Source: Piezodorus guildinii (Eukaryota > Arthropoda > Insecta > Hemiptera > Pentatomidae). Taken from it: 64,000 nt of DNA. This document shows positions 53,925 through 63,918 of the stretch, in pieces. Within the stretch, counting starts at the first letter, position 1. Each line of letters opens with the position of its first letter. Made by a program: the position numbers and the translations under genes. Location of the stretch: the NCBI GenBank assembly GCA_023052935.1, contig CM041294.1, positions 85,607,474-85,671,473 of the forward strand. Direction: 5' to 3'. The notes under the pieces are model-generated. The model saw only the letters and a list, made by a program, of their open reading frames with translations, searched no databases and was not told the DNA's origin.

Positions 53925-54918
53925 GGAAAGTATGGCGATCGTGAAAATTTTTGAATTACAATTTTCAACGGAAATTCACATTATAGGGTCTCCTGAGTCC
54001 AACGGAATAATTTTCGCAAAAAGTGTGTGTGTGTTAAGTAAAGCACAAAAACTAAAAAAAATGTTAAACTGAAATTTCATATTTAAGACAACTCACTTAA
54101 ATTCACATTTTTACCCCAAGTCCTACTTTATCCCTTGCAAATAGTACTCAGACTAACGGGCGTTTAGGACCCAGTAGTTGAACGCCCTCAAACCGGTTCA
54201 AACAAACGCCGATTTTTAATGTCGACTTAATATACAAGTTGAACGAATTCCATATACCAGGAAAAAAGAGAAAAATATTTGTTATGCAATATTTGTGACT
54301 TTGAACATCAAAACAGTAATATAGATGTATAACATACAGTTGGAAAGCCATAGAGTTTAGAAAAAAAAAATATCTAATACAGAAAATCGTCAAAGTGTAA
54401 TTAATTCTTTTACAATTTTTTTTCTTCACCAATGTGTTTCGTGCAGACTATGCAGAATTAGAAAAATAGCAACAGACGATAACTGGTTATTAATTTTTAT
54501 TTTATTTACTTTCACTGTTACTAATACTAGTAAATTAGTTAGTTAGTTTGTAGAATTCGTTAAGTAGTTATAACAAATGAATTATTTATTATTTGTTGCT
54601 GGTTTCTTTGCTTAGTCAATTAGTTAGTATTATTTTGTTAATTCGTTATAACAAATGATTAATTTATCAATTTATATTTATTAGTTTTATTTTCCAGTTA
54701 AAATTATACAATTTTTATATTCTGTAACTTAATGTCCTGTTACTTAATTTATATTATGTAATAAAAATTCGCGTTTTATCGCAGGATGGTACGCGTAGAA
54801 ATAAATGCACCCATTGCAGGGTTACTGTAATGAGGAAAACCGTAAATGTGTTCCAAAATTCTTAAATTGATTTTAACAAAAGAGGTAAGTGGAAGTCGTA
54901 TGTTGCGGCTACTATATA
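53925..54918 (-). repeat. GCGGGCAACACACG family, copy 10, near complete
   Basis: Right end CGTAAAGGAAAGTATGGCG, TTTTCAACGGAAATTCAC, GGTCTCCTGAGTCCAA; left terminus at 54885-54918, GGTAAGTGGAAGTCGTATG then TTGCGGC. No ORF. Confidence 0.62.
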
Positions 54919-54958
54919 TTTATATATCATACATAGACGTACACACCCACATACGAGT

Positions 54959-54969
<11 letters not shown>

Positions 54970-55030
<61 letters not shown>
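54970..55030. repeat. (AT)n microsatellite
   Basis: About 58 bp of AT dinucleotides abutting copy 10. Confidence 0.95.
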
Positions 55031-55037
<7 letters not shown>

Positions 55038-56004
55038 GTATAAGATAGCTTTTGTGAATCCTGTACACCACGAATCGCCTTATTGTTTAGTATATACCTG
55101 TGATATTGTTTGAAAATATTTTCAATATCCTTTCCCCGAAGGGTTCGGTTTGTGGTTTGTGAAAGCGCGTTTCTGATTTAGTGATTTGAACAATGACCAC
55201 AGTGCTCCTAAATAGCGGATCAGGCCACCTCTTTCCCCTTTCGTAGTATTTTTTTGTCGCCCCCTCCCTTTTTTGGCTCCATCATTCGGTCGGACTTTTC
55301 CGGCCCATTATCTTTCTCGTTAATATGCCACTTCCACCGCGTCCTGCTGAGTTATCTTTCGGGAAAAAAAATAAAATAAAAAAATTATATTTCAGAACAC
55401 GAGCCTTTGGAATGCGTCTGGCCTACATTCCGTTTCGAAATCTTATGAGGTTTTCTGCCCTTGGTAATGCTAGCCTAATATATATTTTTTATTCATTACA
55501 AAACTATTCAGAAATATCAGTCTCATTTGATGTAATATAAAGCGGCTTGAGCTAGGAAACTAGATAATAAAATTTTATTTTTTATTTTTTGCAAGCTATT
55601 TCATCAATACTTACTTAACAAATGCCCCTACCGGTCACTTGACTACAAAAGGTTCATTTACAAAACATTATGAAGGTCGATAAATTAGCAATGTTGAAAT
55701 TTAAGTCTCCAATAAATCACTTAATTCCATTTTTTTATTATACATTTTGCTACCTTACATATGAAATCAACTATGAGTTGATATACCATATGCTGTGATT
55801 TTGATTCGAACCCTGTTGTAATCCTTCTATAAAATACATCTTCACTGGTTTCATGTAAATGGCTATCGTAAAGAAAATTCGGATTTGAGCTCTAGCCTTC
55901 TTACAAATCATCGAGTACTTCTTGTATGGAATCCTTAACACGTACCACCGGTGGCCCGCACTAGTCTGTCTTGTCGGGCATCGCTTATCACCAGTATTAA
56001 TTTC
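55031..56004. other. Unassigned stretch upstream of the Jockey-like element
   Basis: 55120-55340 is GC-richer. No domain-bearing ORF or repeat was recognised. Confidence 0.38.
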
Positions 56005-56016
56005 CATATTGATGTT
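56005..56016. repeat. TSD, 5' side of the full-length Jockey-like element C
   Basis: ATATTGATGTTA, repeated at 60610-60621. Confidence 0.88.
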
Positions 56017-56340
56017 AGATCAGCTGATGCGCTCGATGATAACAGTCATACGTTACATCGTCTCTCAGATTTTTGCTTTTTTCAGTAGGAATTCGCTTGA
56101 ATTCGGTCTGGAGAACATCACTAGACCTCAGGAATACTACGGCAGTGAATATTAGAGAAATTTCGGTAAGCAAAGTTATAATTTACTTTGTACAATCACG
56201 AAAAAGTGAAAGGAGGGTCACTGATCAGCTGATTGCCGCTAGCTCGGCAAGCTCGGGCTTGCTTTTCTTTTACTTATCTTTCTTTTATCTTTAATTCTTA
56301 TCTCATTATTTATTTATTATTATTATTATTTTCTTAATCA
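56017..56340 (+). promoter_or_regulatory. Leader of the Jockey-like element C (putative internal promoter)
   Basis: Jockey-type elements carry internal downstream promoters in this position. Directly visible: GATCAGCTGAT at the very 5' end and again at 56223, 206 bp later; the second is followed by TGCCGCTAGCTCGGCAAGC. No promoter element is proven. Confidence 0.45.
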
Positions 56341-57657
56341 ATGAGATATTTTCATCAACTCATGTCCTCAAAGTCTGCAAGTAAAAGATCTAGATCTGCA
56401 GGTTCAAACTCGTCTCCCACAAAACAGAGACCCCGCCGTGAACAAAATAAAAAAATGATTCCACCAGCGACCACGTCAGCTACCTCATTAGGATCTGAAC
56501 CACAGCCCAGCACATCATCACAAGGAATAACTGATGAATCCCCGTTTTTTACACCGAATCCATTTCAAATCCTCCAAAATGAAAAAGAAACCATGGAATC
56601 TTCTCCTATACCCAGGGAACCACTACCTCCACCAATATTTGTTAAGAATATTAAAAATTTTAAACTTATGTGTGCGCATTTAAACAAAGTAACTGATCCT
56701 AATAGTTATTATTGTATAAGTAGAACCAATGATACTAAAATATCTCCGACTACTGCTGAAACCTACAGAAAGATTGTGAAATATCTGACTGAGACCAAAG
56801 CTGACTTTCATACTTATCAGCTGCGCCAGGAGAGAGCATTAAGGGTCGTAATCAGAAACCTACATTCCTCAACACCCGTTGAAGCTATCAAAGAAGAACT
56901 GACAGAACTAGGATTCCAAGTGAGGCAAGTCACCAACGTTCTAAAAGATAAAAGTCCACTGCCTCTATTCTTCGTGGACTTGGAACCATCAGCAGGAGTC
57001 GAAAATATCTATGACCTCAGTAGACTCTACTATACCCGTGTAAAGGTTGACAAACCTTACACAAAGAAAGACATTGTTCAGTGCCATAACTGTCAGGCAT
57101 ATGGTCATACCAGAAGTTATTGCCATCACATACCACGCTGTGTGAAATGCGGTGAACAGCATAAAACAGAAGAATGTACAAGATCAAGATCTACACCCGC
57201 TGTATGTGCTCTGTGCCTCAAGGACCACCCGGCTAACTACAAGGGATGTGAAATCTACAAGAAACTCCGAACCAGATACCAAAAACCTCAGGATACGAAT
57301 GAAACAGCTGCACCAACCAGAAGCAGAAGAGAACCATCTAAACTTGTAAATTCTAACGTGTCATTTGCCCACTTGCTTGGAGGTGGAAACCAGAATCATG
57401 AAGTCGAGGCACTGCCGGAACAACGTTTTCCTCAACAATCTCAATCTATTGTACAACAATCTACTTCTCAAAGTTTACCTAATCTTCAAAAAACTCCTCA
57501 ACATCAAATTCCTCATATCCCTTCACCATCAAACGTCACAGATCTTACCAGTCTAATGACATCGTTCATCTCCGAAATGAAATCTCTTGTTATGCCGCTT
57601 ATATCACTCCTTACAAATCTAGTATCAAATTTAATCCCTGCCTTGAAAAATCCTTAA
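56341..57657 (+). CDS. Jockey-like ORF1 (PRE_C2HC, three CCHC knuckles)
   Basis: Intact 438-residue ORF; a second ATG seven codons in (MSSKSASKR) is an alternative start. The N-terminal ~100 residues are Ser/Pro/Arg-rich. Residues ~105-240 contain the RRM-like/PRE_C2HC region (TYRKIVKYLTETKADFHTY, VVIRNLHSSTP, LFFVDLEPS, YYTRVKVDKP). Knuckles at about 248-303: CHNCQAYGHTRSYC, CVKCGEQHKTEEC, CALCLKDHPANYKGC. A Gln/Ser-rich tail ends in hydrophobic LMTSFISEMKSLVMPLISLL. It should bind element RNA and target it to chromatin, as Jockey ORF1 proteins do. It ends in TAA immediately followed by the ORF2 ATG, in the same frame. Confidence 0.87.
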   Translation: MRYFHQLMSSKSASKRSRSAGSNSSPTKQRPRREQNKKMIPPATTSATSLGSEPQPSTSSQGITDESPFFTPNPFQILQNEKETMESSPIPREPLPPPIFVKNIKNFKLMCAHLNKVTDPNSYYCISRTNDTKISPTTAETYRKIVKYLTETKADFHTYQLRQERALRVVIRNLHSSTPVEAIKEELTELGFQVRQVTNVLKDKSPLPLFFVDLEPSAGVENIYDLSRLYYTRVKVDKPYTKKDIVQCHNCQAYGHTRSYCHHIPRCVKCGEQHKTEECTRSRSTPAVCALCLKDHPANYKGCEIYKKLRTRYQKPQDTNETAAPTRSRREPSKLVNSNVSFAHLLGGGNQNHEVEALPEQRFPQQSQSIVQQSTSQSLPNLQKTPQHQIPHIPSPSNVTDLTSLMTSFISEMKSLVMPLISLLTNLVSNLIPALKNP

Positions 57658-60342
57658 ATGAATTCACCTAACTCCTTATCCATTCTCCTTTGGAATGCGA
57701 ATGGTGTTAGAAATCATACTGACGAACTGACAGCGTTGTTGCAAGACAAAACAATCGATGTTTCACTTATAACTGAAACAAGACTAACCACTAAACAGTA
57801 CTTCAAAATACCGCAGTACATGACATACCGTACTGACCACCCAGACGGCAAAGCCCATGCCGGTTCTGCTATCATTGTCCACCAATCCCTCTCTCATCAT
57901 TTACTCCCACTTCCCACCTATGATTTCCTACAAGCCACAGCCATAGTAATCAAGACTTTTTCCTTTCCGGTAACCCTCACATCTGCATATTGCCCTCCTA
58001 AACATTCCATTTCCAATTCCGAATTTGTATCCTTCCTGGATTCCTTAGGAAATTGCTTCATTCTGGGTGCAGACTTAAACGCCAAGCATCAGCAGTGGGG
58101 TTCCAGAACCACGGATTCTCGGGGACGAAATTTGCTGTCTGCACTCAACTCCCGAAATTTTAATATCCTGCCTCCTGACTCCCCTACCTACTGGCCAACC
58201 GATCCTAACCGCAATCCTGACATCCTCGACTTCTTTATCCACAGCGGATTAGGCTCCCTCAACTTGTCTGTAACTCGCCTTGATGAACTATCCTCAGACC
58301 ATAGTCCACTGATCCTAAAAGTATCTCTCACTCCAATTCCAAAACCCATTCCACCATCATTCATCCGAGGCCCTGTCAACTGGAACCTTTTCCGCCAAAT
58401 CCTAACCGATAATATTGACCTCAGAGTAACCCTCAAAACCCCAGATGACCTAGATAATTCCGTCTATTCCTTTACCACCGCCATCCAACAAGCTGTCTGG
58501 ACTGCCTCCTCTCCTAAACACTCCAATATAAATCCTCACCAAAATCATTTTCCACAACATATTATAGACCTCATCCATACCAAACGCCGAGCAAGATCAT
58601 TATGGCAGCGCACCCGACACCCAACAGATCGCCGCTCCTATAACTTCTATTGTAGACAATTGAAGAGGGAGTTGGCGACCTTCCGTTCCCAGTCCTTTAA
58701 TTCCTACCTCTCCTCTCTATCAGCTCGTGATAATTCCCTGTGGAATATCACGAAAAAGATCCTAAAATACCATCAAGTTTCCCATCCTCTCCGACGTTGT
58801 GATGACTCCTGGGCTGCGTCTGATGAAGATAAAGCCAAGGAATTCGCCACACACCTCTCCAAAGTTTTCACTCCTCACCCGGAATCCCACGCCAATCACA
58901 CCGCAACAGTGCAAGACTTTCTTATGTCACCAATTCCACTTTCCCTACCTCCTAAAGCTATTAATCCCTCTGAGGTCAAATATCTTCTCCAAAAACTGAC
59001 CCTCCGTAAATCTCCTGGACACGATCTCCTTACTCCCCAGATCCTCCGACAACTTCCGCAGAAAGCTATTATATTCCTTACTTATATTTACAACTGCATC
59101 CTACGCACCACCTATTTTCCTCTGTTATGGAAACATTCCACTATCATTCTTTTTCTAAAACCAGGCAAACCTTCCAACAACACTTCATCCTACAGGCCTA
59201 TTAGTCTACTCCCCATCCTCTCAAAAATCTTCGAAAGGCTTCTTCTTAAACGTATCCTACCCATATTAGAATCTCAAAATCTTCCTTCCCATCAGTTTGG
59301 ATTCCGTCCTCAGCATTCCACAGTTCAACAGGGGCTCCGAGTTGTAGACCATATTTCCTCAGCTCTTGAATGCAAAGAGTATTGTTCTGGTGCGTTTCTG
59401 GACATTGCGCAAGCTTTTGACCGGGTATGGCACACTGGATTACTCTTCAAGCTGAAAACCCATTTACCCCAGTCTCTATACCTCATTCTCCGATCCTATC
59501 TCTCAAACCGTTCCTTCCGCGTTCGCTGTGGTGTAGAATTTTCTAACCTTTATCCCGTTGAGGCCGGTGTTCCTCAAGGCAGCGTCTTGGGACCCGTCCT
59601 CTACATCCTTTACACTGCTGATATTCCTACACATCCTGATACCTTTCTGGCAACTTTTGCAGACGACACCGCCATCCTATCATCCAGTTCCAATCCTGAA
59701 ACAGCATCCTTAAACCTGCAAAGACACCTTTCTCTTATCGAAGACTGGTGTAATGCTTGGCGCATTAAGGTGAACGAAGCCAAATGCAAACACGTAACCT
59801 TCACTCTTCGACGAAACTCCTGTCCGCCAGTTTACTTCAATTCCATTCCAATTCTTCCTTCAGATACAGTCCGGTATCTTGGCTTACTATTAGACAAAAG
59901 ATTGACTTGGAACCCACATACAAGACTTAAAAGACAAGAACTCAACCGACGATTCGGACAGTTATACCGACTACTCAACAGAAAATCTGAACTTACAGCT
60001 GACAACAAATTATTAATCTACAAGACAATACTGAAGCCCATTTGGACCTACGGACTTGAACTGTGGGGGACAGCTAAACGTACTAACATCAAAGGCATTC
60101 AATCCTTTCAATCCAAAGTCCTCCGTACAATAGTAAATGCTCCTTATTATGTCTCCAACTATACCTTGCACCACGACCTTAATGTTCCATTTATTTCAGA
60201 CCTAATTCCATCCAAATTTTCCAAATTTCACCAGAACCAATTTCATCATCCTAATCCTCTAGCTCAATCCCTTTCCAGCTCCACTCATCCATACAACCCA
60301 CCTAGAAGGTTGAAACGGCAGTGGCCCCGCGACCTGTTGTAA
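57658..60342 (+). CDS. Jockey-like ORF2: APE endonuclease and reverse transcriptase, intact
   Basis: 894 residues without interruption. Endonuclease (1-~230): LLWNANGVRNH (10-20), LITETRL (37-43), LGADLNAKHQQWG (near 136-148), DILDFFIHSG and SSDHSPL (near 213). RT: SPGHDLLTPQIL, SYRPISLLPILSK, GFRPQHST, FLDIAQAFDRVWH (near 580), EAGVPQGSVLGPVLY and catalytic FADDTAIL (near 666). A thumb/C-terminal region follows (YLGLLLDKRLTWNPHTR, LKPIWTYGLELWGTAKR), ending RRLKRQWPRDLL. No RNase H. All residues normally required for nicking and reverse transcription appear present, so this copy may still be competent. ORF2 has no spacer from ORF1, which implies reinitiation or stop read-through. Confidence 0.9.
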   Translation: MNSPNSLSILLWNANGVRNHTDELTALLQDKTIDVSLITETRLTTKQYFKIPQYMTYRTDHPDGKAHAGSAIIVHQSLSHHLLPLPTYDFLQATAIVIKTFSFPVTLTSAYCPPKHSISNSEFVSFLDSLGNCFILGADLNAKHQQWGSRTTDSRGRNLLSALNSRNFNILPPDSPTYWPTDPNRNPDILDFFIHSGLGSLNLSVTRLDELSSDHSPLILKVSLTPIPKPIPPSFIRGPVNWNLFRQILTDNIDLRVTLKTPDDLDNSVYSFTTAIQQAVWTASSPKHSNINPHQNHFPQHIIDLIHTKRRARSLWQRTRHPTDRRSYNFYCRQLKRELATFRSQSFNSYLSSLSARDNSLWNITKKILKYHQVSHPLRRCDDSWAASDEDKAKEFATHLSKVFTPHPESHANHTATVQDFLMSPIPLSLPPKAINPSEVKYLLQKLTLRKSPGHDLLTPQILRQLPQKAIIFLTYIYNCILRTTYFPLLWKHSTIILFLKPGKPSNNTSSYRPISLLPILSKIFERLLLKRILPILESQNLPSHQFGFRPQHSTVQQGLRVVDHISSALECKEYCSGAFLDIAQAFDRVWHTGLLFKLKTHLPQSLYLILRSYLSNRSFRVRCGVEFSNLYPVEAGVPQGSVLGPVLYILYTADIPTHPDTFLATFADDTAILSSSSNPETASLNLQRHLSLIEDWCNAWRIKVNEAKCKHVTFTLRRNSCPPVYFNSIPILPSDTVRYLGLLLDKRLTWNPHTRLKRQELNRRFGQLYRLLNRKSELTADNKLLIYKTILKPIWTYGLELWGTAKRTNIKGIQSFQSKVLRTIVNAPYYVSNYTLHHDLNVPFISDLIPSKFSKFHQNQFHHPNPLAQSLSSSTHPYNPPRRLKRQWPRDLL

Positions 60343-60609
60343 ATACATTGGAGTTCTAGCACTGGCTAGATTCTCCACTCAATGTGATGTACGTATGAGT
60401 GTGTGTATGTGTATATAGGTATAAGTGAATTCTTGACTATTGTATTGATTCATTATTGTGTATATATTTTATTGTAATTTTATTCCGTGTAAATATTGTA
60501 TGAATGTAGTATGTATGATATCTTTCAGCACTACTATTAATGTCCAAATTGGGACAGATTGTAATTTTACTGAATAAAAATTGTTGTTGTTGAAAAAAAA
60601 AATAAAAAA
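60343..60609 (+). other. 3' UTR and tail of the Jockey-like element C
   Basis: Contains GGAGTTCTAGCACTGGC, TGTGTATATAGGTATAAGTG, AATATTGTATGAATGTAG, AATTGGGACAGATTG, AATAAAAATTG and (GTT)3, then A-rich. Copies of this UTR type recur at 32362-32833. Confidence 0.78.
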
Positions 60610-60621
60610 ATATTGATGTTA
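60610..60621. repeat. TSD, 3' side of the Jockey-like element C
   Basis: ATATTGATGTTA, pair of 56005-56016. Confidence 0.88.
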
Positions 60622-60924
60622 TCTATTTTTTACAAGGGGAAAAATATATAAAAAAATAAAAAAAAACATTTTAACTGCCTTCCGAGTTATACTTACTGAC
60701 AGAAATCTGAGCTTAGGATGAAAAAAACCACACGAGTTTTTCAAATTGCACAATAAGCACTCTCTAGACTGTTAGCAAACGTACAACTTATATATAGGTA
60801 GGTCTTAATCGCGGCAAAAAAAAAAAAAAAAAAAAAAAAAATCAGCGTTAAAATTCAAAATGCCTAAGGCCTACCGGGGTTGAACTTCAATGACTTAAAA
60901 TATTTCTTTTTCTTCTACAACTTT

Positions 60925-61333
60925 TTAAAAATATCGATTTTTTTTTAGGATATCGAGCGTTTTCCCTAATTTAATGGTGTTATTTCCTAGTAACTCTTCA
61001 AGTCTTCTTTTTATTTTTGCTTCATGGAAATGGTTTCGATGTAACGGACATTCCTCTATGATATAGACGGTCGTCAACTGAAAATCACATAATTCAAATT
61101 TAGGTGGTGTAGTTCTTTTTATTAAGAACTCATGTGTTAGACGTGTATGCCCGATTCGCATTCTAGTAATTACTACTTTTTCCCTCCTGTTGCTTCGATC
61201 TGAGCTATGCCATGCTTTGGTTACCTTTTTGATGCTTTTTCACGTTTTAGATTCTTCCGAATCACAAATATGGTCCCAGATCTTTGCAGCTTGGGTCTTA
61301 AGAAAGCTGCATATATCGGATGGGGTGTAAACT
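60925..61333 (-). pseudogene. I-like ORF2, C-terminal fragment
   Basis: Minus strand: VYTPSDICSFLKTQAAKIWDH, one TGA stop, then KAWHSSDRSNRREKVVITRM, RIGHTRLTHEFLIKR and IIEECPLHRNHF. It aligns with LLTPSELARPL...SSRSNRREEVVLARLRIGHTRLTHG and the final CCHC region of the protein ending at 7229. The first cysteine pair of the CCHC is degraded (FELCDFQ). It belongs to a different I-like family from the copy at 2535. Confidence 0.68.
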
Positions 61334-61512
61334 TTAATCTCTTAATAAACAGTAGTATTAATGTTTCATATTTTGCAAAAGTTTAAACTATGTACCTATG
61401 AGTTCATGACTGTATTTCCACACTCTTTAGTTTCAATCCTGGCTTCCTTCTCGATTCCTAATAATCCTAAGAGGCTTCTGGCAGGAAGATGACAACAAGA
61501 CATTCAAGGTTT

Positions 61513-61515
<3 letters not shown>

Positions 61516-61549
<34 letters not shown>
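61516..61549. repeat. (TA)n microsatellite
   Basis: About 32 bp of TA dinucleotides. Confidence 0.9.
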
Positions 61550-61551
<2 letters not shown>

Positions 61552-61683
61552 GCTTATAGGAGCGTTGCAGATAGGTGTTTTAATTTTAGGCGATTTTTTT
61601 TTTTAATATCCAGAAGAAATTATGTGAGTTTCAAGGTACCAAAATTCAACATTCAGGTACCGAGTGATAATAATACAATCATT

Positions 61684-61980
61684 AGTCTAAATATCCCATT
61701 CGTTGCTGACTTAGCCCGAAATAGAAACACCTCCTTTAATTGCAAACCATCAGCCATTTAAACCTGCTAGTTCGTACTCTGTCATATCCATCTCTTTCTG
61801 ATAATCCTCATATGCGTCCGAATAAACGATGGCTTCGGGATGTTCTAATTTAAATAATGATTGAAGTGCTACCGCTGGATAATTTCTTTACGAGACCTTA
61901 TCATGTCCATAATTCTAGTATGGCTCATTTATTGTGTTGTATTATTGTAAATACATCAATAAAATTGCAGAATTCAGAAT
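61684..61980 (+). pseudogene. Jockey-like B 3' end, degenerate
   Basis: LNIPFVADLARNRNTSFN then, after a frame break, LLVRTLSYPSLSDN and RPNKRWLRDVLI, matching the last ~55 residues of the protein at 44811. The 3' UTR (TTGAAGTGCTACCGCTGG, ATCATGTCCATAATTC) also matches. Confidence 0.65.
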
Positions 61981-63063
61981 TTTGAAACTAGCAGTTATAA
62001 CATTCGTCTTAGTCAACAAACGATGTATATTGTCATATTAGGATTGTTTTATTGGATTTGAAAGTGGAAAGGATTTTTAGGAAATCGGTCTGAGATCTGA
62101 AATTATAGAAGTCTGATTTCGGACATAGGTGTCACAATTTATTATTCTTGAGCAAAATATTGTGTTTATATTACATAATCAATTTGACCAAACTTACTTG
62201 ATATGGAAGTGTCATGATATTGATTAGCTTTAAATTCACTCATTGTCATTTTACTATAGAAAACAATTTAAACCGAAATTAGACATAAAAGTATGGGTGT
62301 AAAATCCTTTGTGTATTTTAGAAATTGTGGAATCAGCTGGGATTTCATTGAGTTATATCAAAAGCCGGGCAATCGTGTATATGTGAAATAATGGTTAAAA
62401 AAACGTTACTTTTGGACAATTCTGTTTGCTCAAAAGTATTCTTTGATTCATAAGATATATTTTAGTGGTTGTACTTTAAATGATTACGAAACAATTATTG
62501 CGCAGTGAAGTATAATTCCTGACTAAGTTAATAGTGCAATTGAATCCCGAAGGTTACTTGAATTAAAAGTAATGGAATGAAAATTGTTCTAGTCCAAGGA
62601 CAGCTTGAGTTTTATATTTCTGCCATTTCGTCAGCTAGAGTATAGTTTCCATTGTTTCACAATAACAATTTTTATAATTGTTTCTCACGAAACTTGATGA
62701 TTTCTTTTAATTATCTCATTACGTAAGGTGCGTCTGATTCTTAATTACTAAAATCACAGCTCTATTTCTTAGTCGTATGATATTTTTCATATATTTACTA
62801 ATGATATATTTACAGACACAAACAATTTCTCAAAAATTTCCGGGGTCATTATTATACCATAACTATATTTTTATTTGTGCATTGGCGGAAATAATGTTTT
62901 TAGGATTTTTCTCAAAAGCTTTTAATTAAGACGTATTAATTATAATAGAAAACATAAGTTGTTAAATATACTGTAAAAAATTGTTACTAGTCTTTCGTAA
63001 TTCAAATTTCAGTGAAAAAATAGACCAATAACCATGGGTGTTTTACTTTTTCTACAAGTTATA
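61981..63063. other. AT-rich stretch without recognised features
   Basis: No coding, RNA or repeat signal seen on either strand. Confidence 0.4.
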
Positions 63064-63146
63064 GGACCATCTGTATGGTTTGAACCCGCTACTGTGGAAA
63101 CAGAAGACTGTTATTCTAGCAATTACACCCAGGTGACCCACGCAAG
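63064..63146 (-). mobile_element. tRNA-derived SINE, head fragment
   Basis: Complement reads GGGTCACCTGGGTGTAATTG, then box B-like GCGGGTTCAAACCATAC. Confidence 0.55.
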
Positions 63147-63918
63147 GAGATATTATTTTCATTGTTACATCATCGCTCAACTCGTACCTTCACCCTTAAA
63201 TATTTAGGGCAAACAAAACTTAATTAGACATCAATTATTAATACCTTTCAAATACAGAATGACCTCGTTGTACATTCTAAGTTTGAATAAGGTAATCACT
63301 CTTGTTAAAATATTTGCAAATGCTATTGATATTTTTAGGCTTGATAAAAGAATACGGAGTTACTTCTTTCTAAAAATTCCTAATCTGTACGGTTTGAACC
63401 TATCTTGTGCAGCTAGCAACTACACCAAAAGCGTACTCTGTAGCACCTTTAATGGCTATTTCGATGTAATTATACCTTCTTGAAACTTTGTACATGTACC
63501 TCTTCAATAATTCTTTGTTTTGTACATTTTTTAATTTTTTTTAAGGTTTGTTGCTCCTTTTTTATTAGTAGGTAGATTTTTTCACTCGATACGAACGCAA
63601 TTTTCTATTTTATTAACCTATGCTTCTCATATACGTTCCAGTGTACATGATTTATTGGTCTTATGCCTATTTCGGTGCGTATTGGTGTAGACACTCGCTT
63701 TGGCCTTGGTATAAGACCGGATTCCTAGCAGAGGCAATACATACCACTCTCCCCACTTCTGTCTCAGCAGAGTTCACCTGCGTTTATAGATGCGTAGGAA
63801 TTAATATTTTTTAGTATTTATTATATCAAGGCATTATATTTGATGATGTGTAAGGACCCTAATTGAAGGTTAAGGATATTCATTTTGAAAATCATTAACA
63901 ATCTTTTAACATATACTC
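63147..63918. other. AT-rich stretch; possible degenerate SINE head near 63387-63440 (minus)
   Basis: GGTTTGAACCTATCTTG and GCAACTACACC suggest a decayed head; otherwise nothing recognised. The 64-codon ORF at 63620 has no supporting feature. Confidence 0.3.

Larger units (their letters stand above)
56017..60609 (+). mobile_element. Jockey-like retrotransposon C, apparently full length
   Basis: 324-bp leader, ORF1 and ORF2 both open, 3' UTR and short A-rich tail, bounded by perfect 12-bp TSDs. The TSD places the 5' end at GATCAGCTGATGCG. ORF2 is nearly identical to that of the copy at 20192. Confidence 0.9.
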
